From Ascidia mentula (lineage: Eukaryota; Chordata; Ascidiacea; Phlebobranchia; Ascidiidae), in contig OX387198.1 in the NCBI GenBank assembly GCA_947561715.1, positions 19,595,645 to 19,659,644 of the forward strand: a stretch of DNA of 64,000 nt, read 5' to 3'. Below are positions 34,101 through 47,500 of this stretch, piece by piece. Position 1 is the stretch's first letter, and every line of letters begins with the position of its first letter. Below the pieces are notes generated by a model, which saw only the letters and a list, made by a program, of their open reading frames with translations, ran no database searches and was not told the DNA's origin. The translations under genes and the position numbers were made by a program.

Positions 34101-37100
34101 ATAAAGATCGTCATAACAGACTAACAAACGTCTACGGCCATACCAGGTTGAAAGCACCCGATCTCGTTCGATCTCGGCAGTTAAGCAACCTCGGGCTTGG
34201 TTAGTACTTGGATGGGTGACCGCCTAGGAATACCAAGTGTTGTAGTCATTTTTCTGTTTACCCAAAGTATGCTTTGAATTGAGCATAAATGTCGTCAAAA
34301 CAGTCTAACAAACGTCTACGGCAATACCAGGTTGAAAGCACCCGATCTCGTTCGATCTCGGCAGTTAAGCAACCTCGGGCTTGGTTAGTACTTGGATGGG
34401 TGACCGCCTAGGAATACCAAGTGTTGTAGTCATTTTTCTGTTTATACAAAGTATGCTTTGAATTGCGCATAAAGATCGTCATAACAGACTAACAAACGTC
34501 TACGGCCATACCAGGTTGAAAGCACCCGATCTCGTTCGATCTCGGCAGTTAAGCAACCTCGGGCTTGGTTAGTACTTGGATGGGTGACCGCCTAGGAATA
34601 CCAAGTGTTGTAGTCATTTTTCTGTTTACCCAAAGTATGCTTTGAATTGAGCATAAATGTCGTCAAAACAGTCTAACAAACGTCTACGGCCATACCAGGT
34701 TGAAAGCACCCGATCTCGTTCGATCTCGGCAGTTAAGCAACCTCGGGCTTGGTTAGTACTTGGATGGGTGACCGCCTAGGAATACCAAGTGTTGTAGTCA
34801 TTTTTCTGTTTACCCAAAGTATGCTTTGAATTGAGCATAAATGTCGTCAAAACAGTCTAACAAACGTCTACGGCCATACCAGGTTGAAAGCACCCGATCT
34901 CGTTCGATCTCGGCAGTTAAGCAACCTCGGGCTTGGTTAGTACTTGGATGGGTGACCGCCTAGGAATACCAAGTGTTGTAGTCATTTTTCTGTTTACCCA
35001 AAGTATGCTTTGAATTGCGCATAAATGTCGTCAAAACAGACTAACAAACGTCTACGGCCATACCAGGTTGAAAGCACCCGATCTCGTTCGATCTCGGCAG
35101 TTAAGCAACCTCGGGCTTGGTTAGTACTTGGATGGGTGACCGCCTAGGAATACCAAGTGTTGTAGTCATTTTTCTGTTTATACAAAGTATGCTTTGAATT
35201 GCGCATAAAGATCGTCATAACAGACTAACAAACGTCTACGGCCATACCAGGTTGAAAGCACCCGATCTCGTTCGATCTCGGCAGTTAAGCAACCTCGGGC
35301 TTGGTTAGTACTTGGATGGGTGACCGCCTAGGAATACCAAGTGCTGTAGTCATTTTTCTGTTTACCCAAACTATGCTTTGAATTGAGCATAAATGTCGTC
35401 AAAACAGTCTAACAAACGTCTACGGCCATACCAGGTTGAAAGCACCCGATCTCGTTCGATCTCGGCAGTTAAGCAACCTCTGGCTTGGTTAGTACTTGGA
35501 TGGGTGACCGCCTAGGAATACCAAGTGTTGTAGTCATTTTTCTGTTTACCCAAAGTATGCTTTGAATTGCGCATAAATGTCGTCAAAACAGACTAACAAA
35601 CGTCTACGGCCATACCAGGTTGAAAGCACCCGATCTCGTTCGATCTCGGCAGTTAAGCAACCTCGGGCTTGGTTAGTACTTGGATGGGTGACCGCCTAGG
35701 AATACCAAGTGTTGTAGTCATTTTTCTGTTTATACAAAGTATGCTTTGAATTGCGCATAAAGATCGTCATAACAGACTAACAAACGTCTACGGCCATACC
35801 AGGTTGAAAGCACCCGATCTCGTTCGATCTCGGCAGTTAAGCAACCTCGGGCTTGGTTAGTACTTGGATGGGTGACCGCCTAGGAATACCAAGTGTTGTA
35901 GTCATTTTTCTGTTTACCCAAAGTATGCTTTGAATTGAGCATAAATGTCGTCAAAACAGTCTAACAAACGTCTACGGCAATACCAGGTTGAAAGCACCCG
36001 ATCTCGTTCGATCTCGGCAGTTAAGCAACCTCGGGCTTGGTTAGTACTTGGATGGGTGACCGCCTAGGAATACCAAGTGTTGTAGTCATTTTTCTGTTTA
36101 TACAAAGTATGCTTTGAATTGCGCATAAAGATCGTCATAACAGACTAACAAACGTCTACGGCCATACCAGGTTGAAAGCACCCGATCTCGTTCGATCTCG
36201 GCAGTTAAGCAACCTCGGGCTTGGTTAGTACTTGGATGGGTGACCGCCTAGGAATACCAAGTGTTGTAGTCATTTTTCTGTTTACCCAAAGTATGCTTTG
36301 AATTGAGCATAAATGTCGTCAAAACAGTCTAACAAACGTCTACGGCCATACCAGGTTGAAAGCACCCGATCTCGTTCGATCTCGGCAGTTAAGCAACCTC
36401 GGGCTTGGTTAGTACTTGGATGGGTGACCGCCTAGGAATACCAAGTGTTGTAGTCATTTTTCTGTTTACCCAAAGTATGCTTTGAATTGAGCATAAATGT
36501 CGTCAAAACAGTCTAACAAACGTCTACGGCCATACCAGGTTGAAAGCACCCGATCTCGTTCGATCTCGGCAGTTAAGCAACCTCGGGCTTGGTTAGTACT
36601 TGGATGGGTGACCGCCTAGGAATACCAAGTGTTGTAGTCATTTTTCTGTTTACCCAAAGTATGCTTTGAATTGCGCATAAATGTCGTCAAAACAGACTAA
36701 CAAACGTCTACGGCCATACCAGGTTGAAAGCACCCGATCTCGTTCGATCTCGGCAGTTAAGCAACCTCGGGCTTGGTTAGTACTTGGATGGGTGACCGCC
36801 TAGGAATACCAAGTGTTGTAGTCATTTTTCTGTTTATACAAAGTATGCTTTGAATTGCGCATAAAGATCGTCATAACAGACTAACAAACGTCTACGGCCA
36901 TACCAGGTTGAAAGCACCCGATCTCGTTCGATCTCGGCAGTTGAGCAACCTCGGGCTTGGTTAGTACTTGGATGGGTGACCGCCTAGGAATACCAAGTGT
37001 TGTAGTCATTTTTCTGTTTATACAAAGTATGCTTTGAATTGCGCATAAAGATCGTCATAACAGACTAACAAACGTCTACGGCCATACCAGGTTGAAAGCA

Positions 37101-40100
37101 ACCGATCTCGTTCGATCTCGGCAGTTAAGCAACCTCGGGCTTGGTTAGTACTTGGATGGGTGACCGTCTAGGAATACCAAGTGCTGTAGTCATTTTTCTG
37201 TTTACCCAAACTATGCATTGAATTGAGCATAAATGTCGTCAAAACAGTCTAACAAACGTCTACGGCCATACCAGGTTGAAAGCACCCGATCTCGTTCGAT
37301 CTCGGCAGTTACGCAACCTCGGGCTTGGTTAGTACTTGGATGGGTGACCGCCTAGGAATACCAAGTGTTGTAGTCATTTTTCTGTTTACCCAAAGTATGC
37401 TTTGAATTGCGCATAAATGTCGTCAAAACAGACTAACAAACGTCTACGGCCATACCAGGTTGAAAGCACCCGATCTCGTTCGATCTCGGCAGTTAAGCAA
37501 CCTCGGGCTTGGTTAGTACTTGGATGGGTGACCGCCTAGGAATACCAAGTGTTGTAGTCATTTTTCTGTTTATACAAAGTATGCTTTGAATTGCGCATAA
37601 AGATCGTCATAACAGACTAACAAACGTCTACGGCCATACCAGGTTGAAAGCACCCGATCTCGTTCGATCTCGGCAGTTAAGCAACCTCGGGCTTGGTTAG
37701 TACTTGGATGGGTGACCGCCTAGGAATACCAAGTGTTGTAGTCATTTTTCTGTTTACCCAAAGTATGCTTTGAATTGCGCATAAATGTCGTCAAAACAGA
37801 CTAACAAACGTCTACGGCCATACCAGGTTGAAAGCACCCGATCTCGTTCGATCTCGGCAGTTAAGCAACCTCGGGCTTGGTTAGTACTTGGATGGGTGAC
37901 CGCCTAGGAATACCAAGTGTTGTAGTCATTTTTCTGTTTATACAAAGTATGCTTTGAATTGCGCATAAAGATCGTCATAACAGACTAACAAACGTCTACG
38001 GCCATACCAGGTTGAAAGCACCCGATCTCGTTCGATCTCGGCAGTTGAGCAACCTCGGGCTTGGTTAGTACTTGGATGGGTGACCGCCTAGGAATACCAA
38101 GTGTTGTAGTCATTTTTCTGTTTATACAAAGTATGCTTTGAATTGCGCATAAAGATCGTCATAACAGACTAACAAACGTCTACGGCCATACCAGGTTGAA
38201 AGCAACCGATCTCGTTCGATCTCGGCAGTTAAGCAACCTCGGGCTTGGTTAGTACTTGGATGGGTGACCGTCTAGGAATACCAAGTGCTGTAGTCATTTT
38301 TCTGTTTACCCAAACTATGCATTGAATTGAGCATAAATGTCGTCAAAACAGTCTAACAAACGTCTACGGCCATACCAGGTTGAAAGCACCCGATCTCGTT
38401 CGATCTCGGCAGTTACGCAACCTCGGGCTTGGTTAGTACTTGGATGGGTGACCGCCTAGGAATACCAAGTGTTGTAGTCATTTTTCTGTTTACCCAAAGT
38501 ATGCTTTGAATTGCGCATAAATGTCGTCAAAACAGACTAACAAACGTCTACGGCCATACCAGGTTGAAAGCACCCGATCTCGTTCGATCTCGGCAGTTAA
38601 GCAACCTCGGGCTTGGTTAGTACTTGGATGGGTGACCGCCTAGGAATACCAAGTGTTGTAGTCATTTTTCTGTTTATACAAAGTATGCTTTGAATTGCGC
38701 ATAAAGATCGTCATAACAGACTAACAAACGTCTACGGCCATACCAGGTTGAAAGCACCCGATCTCGTTCGATCTCGGCAGTTAAGCAACCTCGGGCTTGG
38801 TTAGTACTTGGATGGGTGACCGCCTAGGAATACCAAGTGTTGTAGTCATTTTTCTGTTTACCCAAAGTATGCTTTGAATTGAGCATAAATGTCGTCAAAA
38901 CAGTCTAACAAACGTCTACGGCCATACCAGGTTGAAAGCACCCGATCTCGTTCGATCTCGGCAGTTAAGCAACCTCGGGCTTGGTTAGTACTTGGATGGG
39001 TGACCGCCTAGGAATACCAAGTGTTGTAGTCATTTTTCTGTTTACCCAAAGTATGCTTTGAATTGAGCATAAATGTCGTCAAAACAGTCTAACAAACGTC
39101 TACGGCCATACCAGGTTGAAAGCACCCGATCTCGTTCGATCTCGGCAGTTAAGCAACCTCGGGCTTGGTTAGTACTTGGATGGGTTACCGCCTAGGAATA
39201 CCAAGTGTTGTAGTCATTTTTCTGTTTACCCAAAGTATGCTTTGAATTGCGCATAAATGTCGTCAAAACAGACTAACAAACGTCTACGGCCATACCAGGT
39301 TGAAAGCACCCGATCTCGTTCGATCTCGGCAGTTAAGCAACCTCGGGCTTGGTTAGTACTTGGATGGGTGACCGCCTAGGAATACCAAGTGTTGTAGTCA
39401 TTTTTCTGTTTATACAAAGTATGCTTTGAATTGCGCATAAAGATCGTCATAACAGACTAACAAACGTCTACGGCCATACCAGGTTGAAAGCACCCGATCT
39501 CGTTCGATCTCGGCAGTTAAGCAACCTCGGGCTTGGTTAGTACTTGGATGGGTGACCGCCTAGGAATACCAAGTGTTGTAGTCATTTTTCTGTTTATACA
39601 AAGTATGCTTTGAATTGCGCATAAAGATCGTCATAACAGACTAACAAACGTCTACGGCCATACCAGGTTGAAAGCAACCGATCTCGTTCGATCTCGGCAG
39701 TTAAGCAACCTCGGGCTTGGTTAGTACTTGGATGGGTGACCGCCTAGGAATACCAAGTGCTGTAGTCATTTTTCTGTTTACCCAAACTATGCTTTGAATT
39801 GAGCATAAATGTCGTCAAAACAGTCTAACAAACGTCTACGGCCATACCAGGTTGAAAGCACCCGATCTCGTTCGATCTCGGCAGTTAAGCAACCTCGGGC
39901 TTGGTTAGTACTTGGATGGGTGACCGCCTAGGAATACCAAGTGTTGTAGTCATTTTTCTGTTTACCCAAAGTATGCTTTGAATTGCGCATAAATGTTGTC
40001 AAAACAGACTAACAAACGTCTACGGCCATACCAGGTTGAAAGCACCCGATCTCGTTCGATCTCGGCAGTTAAGCAACCTCGGGCTTGGTTAGTACTTGGA

Positions 40101-40321
40101 TGGGTGACCGCCTAGGAATACCAAGTGTTGTAGTCATTTTTCTGTTTATACAAAGTATGCTTTGAATTGCGCATAAAGATCGTCATAACAGACTAACAAA
40201 CGTCTACGTCCATACCAGGTTGAAAGCACCCGATCTCCTTCGATCTCGGCAGTTAAGCAACCTCGGGCTTGGTTAGTACTTGGATGGGTGACCGCCTAGG
40301 AATACCAAGTGTTGTAGTCAT
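31187..40321 (+). rRNA. 5S rRNA genes, right array copies 1-50
   Basis: Starts: 31187, 31371, 31555, then 31186+184j for j=3-49 (31738 to 40202). The first gene after the retrotransposon is a G65T/C67G variant with its TATA-like box kept. The copy at 31555 has the one-base loss (gtctacgcc). The first seven copies match the order of variants at 18.1-19.3 kb. The six-copy group near 32.2-33.3 kb recurs near 34.1 and 35.7 kb. A pair of markers, ttgagcaacc and gaccgtctagg, recurs 1,104 bp apart at about 36.9-37.2 and 38.0-38.3 kb. Confidence 0.97.
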
Positions 40322-40385
40322 TTTTCTGTTTATACAAAGTATGCTTTGAATTGCGCATAAAGATCGTCATAACAGACTAACAAAC

Positions 40386-40495
40386 GTCTACGGCCATACC
40401 AGGTTGAAAGCACCCGATCTCGGCAGTTAAGCAACCTCGGGCTTGGTTAGTACTTGGATGGGTGACCGCCTAGGAATACCAAGTGCTGTAGTCAT
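40386..40495 (+). pseudogene. 5S rRNA copy with 10-nt deletion
   Basis: 110 nt long. One of the two direct repeats of gatctcg at nt 31-47 is lost (cccgatctcggcag remains), consistent with slippage between them. Box A and box C survive, so it may be transcribed, but the arm around nt 30-47 is altered. Confidence 0.85.
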
Positions 40496-40559
40496 TTTTC
40501 TGTTTACCCAAAGTATGCTTTGAATTGAGCATAAATGTTGTCAAAACAGTCGAACAAAC

Positions 40560-43500
40560 GTCTACGGCCAAACCAGGTTGAAAGCACCCGATCTCGTTCG
40601 ATCTCGGCAGTTAAGCAACCTCGGGCTTGGTTAGTACTTGGATGGGTGACCGCCTAGGAATACCAAGTGTTGTAGTCATTTTTCTGTTTATACAAAGTAT
40701 GCTTTGAATTGCGCATAAAGATCGTCATAACAGACTAACAAACGTCTACGGCCATACCAGGTTGAAAGCAACCGATCTCGTTCGATCTCGGCAGTTAAGC
40801 AACCTCGGGCTTGGTTAGTACTTGGATGGGTGACCGCCTAGGAATACCAAGTGCTGTAGTCATTTTTCTGTTTACCCAAACTATGCTTTGAATTGAGCAT
40901 AAATGTCGTCAAAACAGTCTAACAAACGTCTACGGCCATACCAGGTTGAAAGCACCCGATCTCGTTCGATCTCGGCAGTTAAGCAACCTCGGGCTTGGTT
41001 AGTACTTGGATGGGTGACCGCCTAGGAATACCAAGTGTTGTAGTCATTTTTCTGTTTACCCAAAGTATGCTTTGAATTGCGCATAAATGTCGTCAAAACA
41101 GACTAACAAACGTCTACGGCCATACCAGGTTGAAAGCACCCGATCTCGTTCGATCTCGGCAGTTAAGCAACCTCGGGCTTGGTTAGTACTTGGATGGGTG
41201 ACCGCCTAGGAATACCAAGTGTTGTAGTCATTTTTCTGTTTATACAAAGTATGCTTTGAATTGCGCATAAAGATCGTCATAACAGACTAACAAACGTCTA
41301 CGTCCATACCAGGTTGAAAGCACCCGATCTCGTTCGATCTCGGCAGTTAAGCAACCTCGGGCTTGGTTAGTACTTGGATGGGTGACCGCCTAGGAATACC
41401 AAGTGTTGTAGTCATTTTTCTGTTTATACAAAGTATGCTTTGAATTGCGCATAAAGATCGTCATAACAGACTAACAAACGTCTACGGCCATACCAGGTTG
41501 AAAGCACCCGATCTCGATCGATCTCGGCAGTTAAGCAACCTCGGGCTTGGTTAGTACTTGGATGGGTGACCGCCTAGGAATACCAAGTGTTGTAGTCATT
41601 TTTCTGTTTACCCAAAGTATGCTTTGAATTGAGCATAAATGTTGTCAAAACAGTCGAACAAACGTCTACGGCCAAACCAGGTTGAAAGCACCCGATCTCG
41701 TTCGATCTCGGCAGTTAAGCAACCTCGGGCTTGGTTAGTACTTGGATGGGTGACCGCCTAGGAATACCAAGTGTTGTAGTCATTTTTCTGTTTATACAAA
41801 GTATGCTTTGAATTGCGCATAAAGATCGTCATAACAGACTAACAAACGTCTACGGCCATACCAGGTTGAAAGCACCCGATCTCGATCGATCTCGGCAGTT
41901 AAGCAACCTCGGGCTTGGTTAGTACTTGGATGGGTGACCGCCTAGGAATACCAAGTGCTGTAGTCATTTTTCTGTTTACCCAAAGTATGCTTTGAATTGA
42001 GCATAAATGTTGTCAAAACAGTCGAACAAACATCTACGGCCAAACCAGGTTGAAAGCACCCGATCTCGTTCGATCTCGGCAGTTAAGCAACCTCGGGCTT
42101 GGTTAGTACTTGGATGGGTGACCGCCTAGGAATACCAAGTGTTGTGGTCATTTTTCTGTTTACCCAAAGATATGCTTTGAATTGCCCATGATTGTCGTCA
42201 AAACAGACTAACAAACGTCTACGGCCATACCAGGTTGAAAGCACCCGATCTCGTTCGATCTCGGCAGTTAAGCAACCTCGGGCTTGGTTAGTACTTGGAT
42301 GGGTGACCGCCTAGGAATACCAAGTGTTGTAGTCATTTTTCTGTTTCCCCAAAGTATGCTTTGAATTGCGCATAAATGTCGTCAAAACAGACTAACAAAC
42401 GTCTACGGCCATACCAGGTTGAAAGCACCCGATCTCGTTCGATCTCGGCAGTTAAGCAACCTCGGGCTTGGTTAGTACTTGGATGGGTGACCGCCTAGGC
42501 ATACCAAGTGTTGTAGTCATTTTTCTGTTTACCCAAAGTATGCTTTGAATTGCGCATAAATGTCGTCAAAACAGACTAACAAACGTCTACGGCCATACCA
42601 GGTTGAAAGCACCCGATCTCGTTCGATCTCGGCAGTTAAGCAACCTCGGGCTTGGTTAGTACTTGGATGGGTGACCGTCTAGGAATACCAAGTGTTGTAG
42701 TCATTTTATTATTTGCACAAAGCATGCTTTGAATTGCCCATAAATGTCGTTAGAACAGACTAACAAACGTCTACGGCCATACCAGGTTGAAAGCACACGA
42801 TCACTTTCGATCTCGGCAGTTAAGCAACCTCGGGCTTGGTTCGTACTGGGATGGGTGACCGCCTAGGAATACCAAGTGTTGTAGTCATTTTACTATTTGC
42901 ACAAAGTTATACTTTGAATTGCGCATAAATATCGTCAAAACAGACTAACAAACGTCTACGGCCATACCAGGTTGAAAGCAACCGATCTCGTTCGATCTCG
43001 GCAGTTAAGCAACCTCGGGCTTGGTTAGTACTTGGATGGGTGACCGCCTAGGAATACCAAGTGCTGTAGTCATTTTTCTGTTTACCCAAACTATGCTTTG
43101 AATTGAGCATAAATGTCGTCAAAACAGTCTAACAAACGTCTACGGCCATACCAGGTTGAAAGCACCCGATCTCGTTCGATCTCGGCAGTTAAGCAACCTC
43201 GGGCTTGGTTAGTACTTGGATGGGTGACCGCCTAGGAATACCAAGTGTTGTAGTCATTTTTCTGTTTACCCAAAGTATGCTTTGAATTGCGCATAAATGT
43301 CGTCAAAACAGACTAACAAACGTCTACGGCCATACCAGGTTGAAAGCACCCGATCTCGTTCGATCTCGGCAGTTAAGCAACCTCGGGCTTGGTTAGTACT
43401 TGGATGGGTGACCGCCTAGGAATACCAAGTGTTGTAGTCATTTTTCTGTTTATACAAAGTATGCTTTGAATTGCGCATAAAGATCGTCATAACAGACTAA

Positions 43501-44361
43501 CAAACGTCTACGGCCATACCAGGTTGAAAGCACCCGATCTCGTTCGATCTCGGCAGTTAAGCAACCTCGGGCTTGGTTAGTACTTGGATGGGTGACCGCC
43601 TAGGAATACCAAGTGTTGTAGTCATTTTTCTGTTTATACAAAGTATGCTTTGAATTGCGCATAAAGATCGTCATAACAGACTAACAAACGTCTACGGCCA
43701 TACCAGGTTGAAAGCAACCGATCTCGTTCGATCTCGGCAGTTAAGCAACCTCGGGCTTGGTTAGTACTTGGATGGGTGACCGCCTAGGAATACCAAGTGC
43801 TGTAGTCATTTTTCTGTTTACCCAAACTATGCTTTGAATTGAGCATAAATGTCGTCAAAACAGTCTAACAAACGTCTACGGCCATACCAGGTTGAAAGCA
43901 CCCGATCTCGTTCGATCTCGGCAGTTAAGCAACCTCGGGCTTGGTTAGTACTTGGATGGGTGACCGCCTAGGAATACCAAGTGTTGTAGTCATTTTTCTG
44001 TTTACCCAAAGTATGCTTTGAATTGCGCATAAATGTTGTCAAAACAGACTAACAAACGTCTACGGCCATACCAGGTTGAAAGCACCCGATCTCGTTCGAT
44101 CTCGGCAGTTAAGCAACCTCGGGCTTGGTTAGTACTTGGATGGGTGACCGCCTAGGAATACCAAGTGTTGTAGTCATTTTTCTGTTTATACAAAGTATGC
44201 TTTGAATTGCGCATAAAGATCGTCATAACAGACTAACAAACGTCTACGTCCATACCAGGTTGAAAGCACCCGATCTCGTTCGATCTCGGCAGTTAAGCAA
44301 CCTCGGGCTTGGTTAGTACTTGGATGGGTGACCGCCTAGGAATACCAAGTGTTGTAGTCAT
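40560..44361 (+). rRNA. 5S rRNA genes, right array copies 52-72
   Basis: Starts: 31176+184j for j=51-59 (40560 to 42032), 31177+184j for j=60-63 (42217 to 42769), 31178+184j for j=64-71 (42954 to 44242). Copy 42032 begins with A instead of G. Copy 42769 has several changes in the nt 30-40 loop (cacacgatcactttc) and reads tcgtactggg in place of tagtacttgg. Confidence 0.96.
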
Positions 44362-44425
44362 TTTTCTGTTTATACAAAGTATGCTTTGAATTGCGCATAA
44401 AGATCGTCATAACAGACTAACAAAC

Positions 44426-44535
44426 GTCTACGGCCATACCAGGTTGAAAGCACCCGATCTCGGCAGTTAAGCAACCTCGGGCTTGGTTAGTACTTGGATG
44501 GGTGACCGCCTAGGAATACCAAGTGCTGTAGTCAT
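44426..44535 (+). pseudogene. 5S rRNA copy with 10-nt deletion (duplicate)
   Basis: Identical deletion to the copy at 40386 and exactly 4,040 bp away, so it arose by block duplication and not by a second slippage. Confidence 0.85.
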
Positions 44536-44599
44536 TTTTCTGTTTACCCAAAGTATGCTTTGAATTGAGCATAAATGTTGTCAAAACAGTCGAACAAAC

Positions 44600-47500
44600 G
44601 TCTACGGCCAAACCAGGTTGAAAGCACCCGATCTCGTTCGATCTCGGCAGTTAAGCAACCTCGGGCTTGGTTAGTACTTGGATGGGTGACCGCCTAGGAA
44701 TACCAAGTGTTGTAGTCATTTTTCTGTTTATACAAAGTATGCTTTGAATTGCGCATAAAGATCGTCATAACAGACTAACAAACGTCTACGGCCATACCAG
44801 GTTGAAAGCAACCGATCTCGTTCGATCTCGGCAGTTAAGCAACCTCGGGCTTGGTTAGTACTTGGATGGGTGACCGCCTAGGAATACCAAGTGCTGTAGT
44901 CATTTTTCTGTTTACCCAAACTATGCTTTGAATTGAGCATAAATGTCGTCAAAACAGTCTAACAAACGTCTACGGCCATACCAGGTTGAAAGCACCCGAT
45001 CTCGTTCGATCTCGGCAGTTAAGCAACCTCGGGCTTGGTTAGTACTTGGATGGGTGACCGCCTAGGAATACCAAGTGTTGTAGTCATTTTTCTGTTTACC
45101 CAAAGTATGCTTTGAATTGCGCATAAATGTCGTCAAAACAGACTAACAAACGTCTACGGCCATACCAGGTTGAAAGCACCCGATCTCGTTCGATCTCGGC
45201 AGTTAAGCAACCTCGGGCTTGGTTAGTACTTGGATGGGTGACCGCCTAGGAATACCAAGTGTTGTAGTCATTTTTCTGTTTATACAAAGTATGCTTTGAA
45301 TTGCGCATAAAGATCGTCATAACAGACTAACAAACGTCTACGTCCATACCAGGTTGAAAGCACCCGATCTCGTTCGATCTCGGCAGTTAAGCAACCTCGG
45401 GCTTGGTTAGTACTTGGATGGGTGACCGCCTAGGAATACCAAGTGTTGTAGTCATTTTTCTGTTTATACAAAGTATGCTTTTAATTGCGCATAAAGATCG
45501 TCATAACAGACTAACAAACGTCTACGGCCATACCAGGTTGAAAGCACCCGATCTCGATCGATCTCGGCAGTTAAGCAACCTCGGGCTTGGTTAGTACTTG
45601 GATGGGTGACCGCCTAGGAATACCAAGTGTTGTAGTCATTTTTCTGTTTACCCAAAGTATGCTTTGAATTGAGCATAAATGTTGTCAAAACAGTCGAACA
45701 AACGTCTACGGCCAAACCAGGTTGAAAGCACCCGATCTCGTTCGATCTCGGCAGTTAAGCAACCTCGGGCTTGGTTAGTACTTGGATGGGTGACCGCCTA
45801 GGAATACCAAGTGTTGTAGTCATTTTTCTGTTTATACAAAGTATGCTTTGAATTGCGCATAAAGATCGTCATAACAGACTAACAAACGTCTACGGCCATA
45901 CCAGGTTGAAAGCACCCGATCTCGATCGATCTCGGCAGTTAAGCAACCTCGGGCTTGGTTAGTACTTGGATGGGTGACCGCCTAGGAATACCAAGTGCTG
46001 TAGTCATTTTTCTGTTTACCCAAAGTATGCTTTGAATTGAGCATAAATGTTGTCAAAACAGTCGAACAAACATCTACGGCCAAACCAGGTTGAAAGCACC
46101 CGATCTCGTTCGATCTCGGCAGTTAAGCAACCTCGGGCTTGGTTAGTACTTGGATGGGTGACCGCCTAGGAATACCAAGTGTTGTGGTCATTTTTCTGTT
46201 TACCCAAAGATATGCTTTGAATTGCCCATGATTGTCGTCAAAACAGACTAACAAACGTCTACGGCCATACCAGGTTGAAAGCACCCGATCTCGTTCGATC
46301 TCGGCAGTTAAGCAACCTCGGGCTTGGTTAGTACTTGGATGGGTGACCGCCTAGGAATACCAAGTGTTGTAGTCATTTTTCTGTTTCCCCAAAGTATGCT
46401 TTGAATTGCGCATAAATGTCGTCAAAACAGACTAACAAACGTCTACGGCCATACCAGGTTGAAAGCACCCGATCTCGTTCGATCTCGGCAGTTAAGCAAC
46501 CTCGGGCTTGGTTAGTACTTGGATGGGTGACCGCCTAGGCATACCAAGTGTTGTAGTCATTTTTCTGTTTACCCAAAGTATGCTTTGAATTGCGCATAAA
46601 TGTCGTCAAAACAGACTAACAAACGTCTACGGCCATACCAGGTTGAAAGCACCCGATCTCGTTCGATCTCGGCAGTTAAGCAACCTCGGGCTTGGTTAGT
46701 ACTTGGATGGGTGACCGTCTAGGAATACCAAGTGTTGTAGTCATTTTATTATTTGCACAAAGCATGCTTTGAATTGCCCATAAATGTCGTTAGAACAGAC
46801 TAACAAACGTCTACGGCCATACCAGGTTGAAAGCACACGATCACTTTCGATCTCGGCAGTTAAGCAACCTCGGGCTTGGTTCGTACTGGGATGGGTGACC
46901 GCCTAGGAATACCAAGTGTTGTAGTCATTTTACTATTTGCACAAAGTTATACTTTGAATTGCGCATAAATATCGTCAAAACAGACTAACAAACGTCTACG
47001 GCCATACCAGGTTGAAAGCAACCGATCTCGTTCGATCTCGGCAGTTAAGCAACCTCGGGCTTGGTTAGTACTTGGATGGGTGACCGCCTAGGAATACCAA
47101 GTGCTGTAGTCATTTTTCTGTTTACCCAAACTATGCTTTGAATTGAGCATAAATGTCGTCAAAACAGTCTAACAAACGTCTACGGCCATACCAGGTTGAA
47201 AGCACCCGATCTCGTTCGATCTCGGCAGTTAAGCAACCTCGGGCTTGGTTAGTACTTGGATGGGTGACCGCCTAGGAATACCAAGTGTTGTAGTCATTTT
47301 TCTGTTTACCCAAAGTATGCTTTGAATTGCGCATAAATGTCGTCAAAACAGACTAACAAACGTCTACGGCCATACCAGGTTGAAAGCACCCGATCTCGTT
47401 CGATCTCGGCAGTTAAGCAACCTCGGGCTTGGTTAGTACTTGGATGGGTGACCGCCTAGGAATACCAAGTGTTGTAGTCATTTTTCTGTTTACCCAAAGT

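Larger units (their letters stand above)
39060..47495 (+). repeat. Tandem duplication of 22 units (4,040 bp)
   Basis: Markers recur at exactly 4,040 bp: the 10-nt deletion gene (40386 and 44426), the cacacgatcactttc gene (aagcacacga at 42791 and 46831), the gene starting with A (42032 and 46072) and the aaccgatctc copies (39674 and 43714). The period is 22 units minus the 10-bp deletion plus two one-base insertions. A further part of the same block recurs 2,394 bp after the second copy (49225). Single differences, such as gatctccttc near 40237, date after the duplication. Confidence 0.8.

Noticed and set aside
45403..45594. 63-codon plus-strand ORF, repeated at 47797
   Set aside because: It lies across 5S genes and spacer. 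It is open only because gene and spacer variants lack stops, and it has no protein signature.
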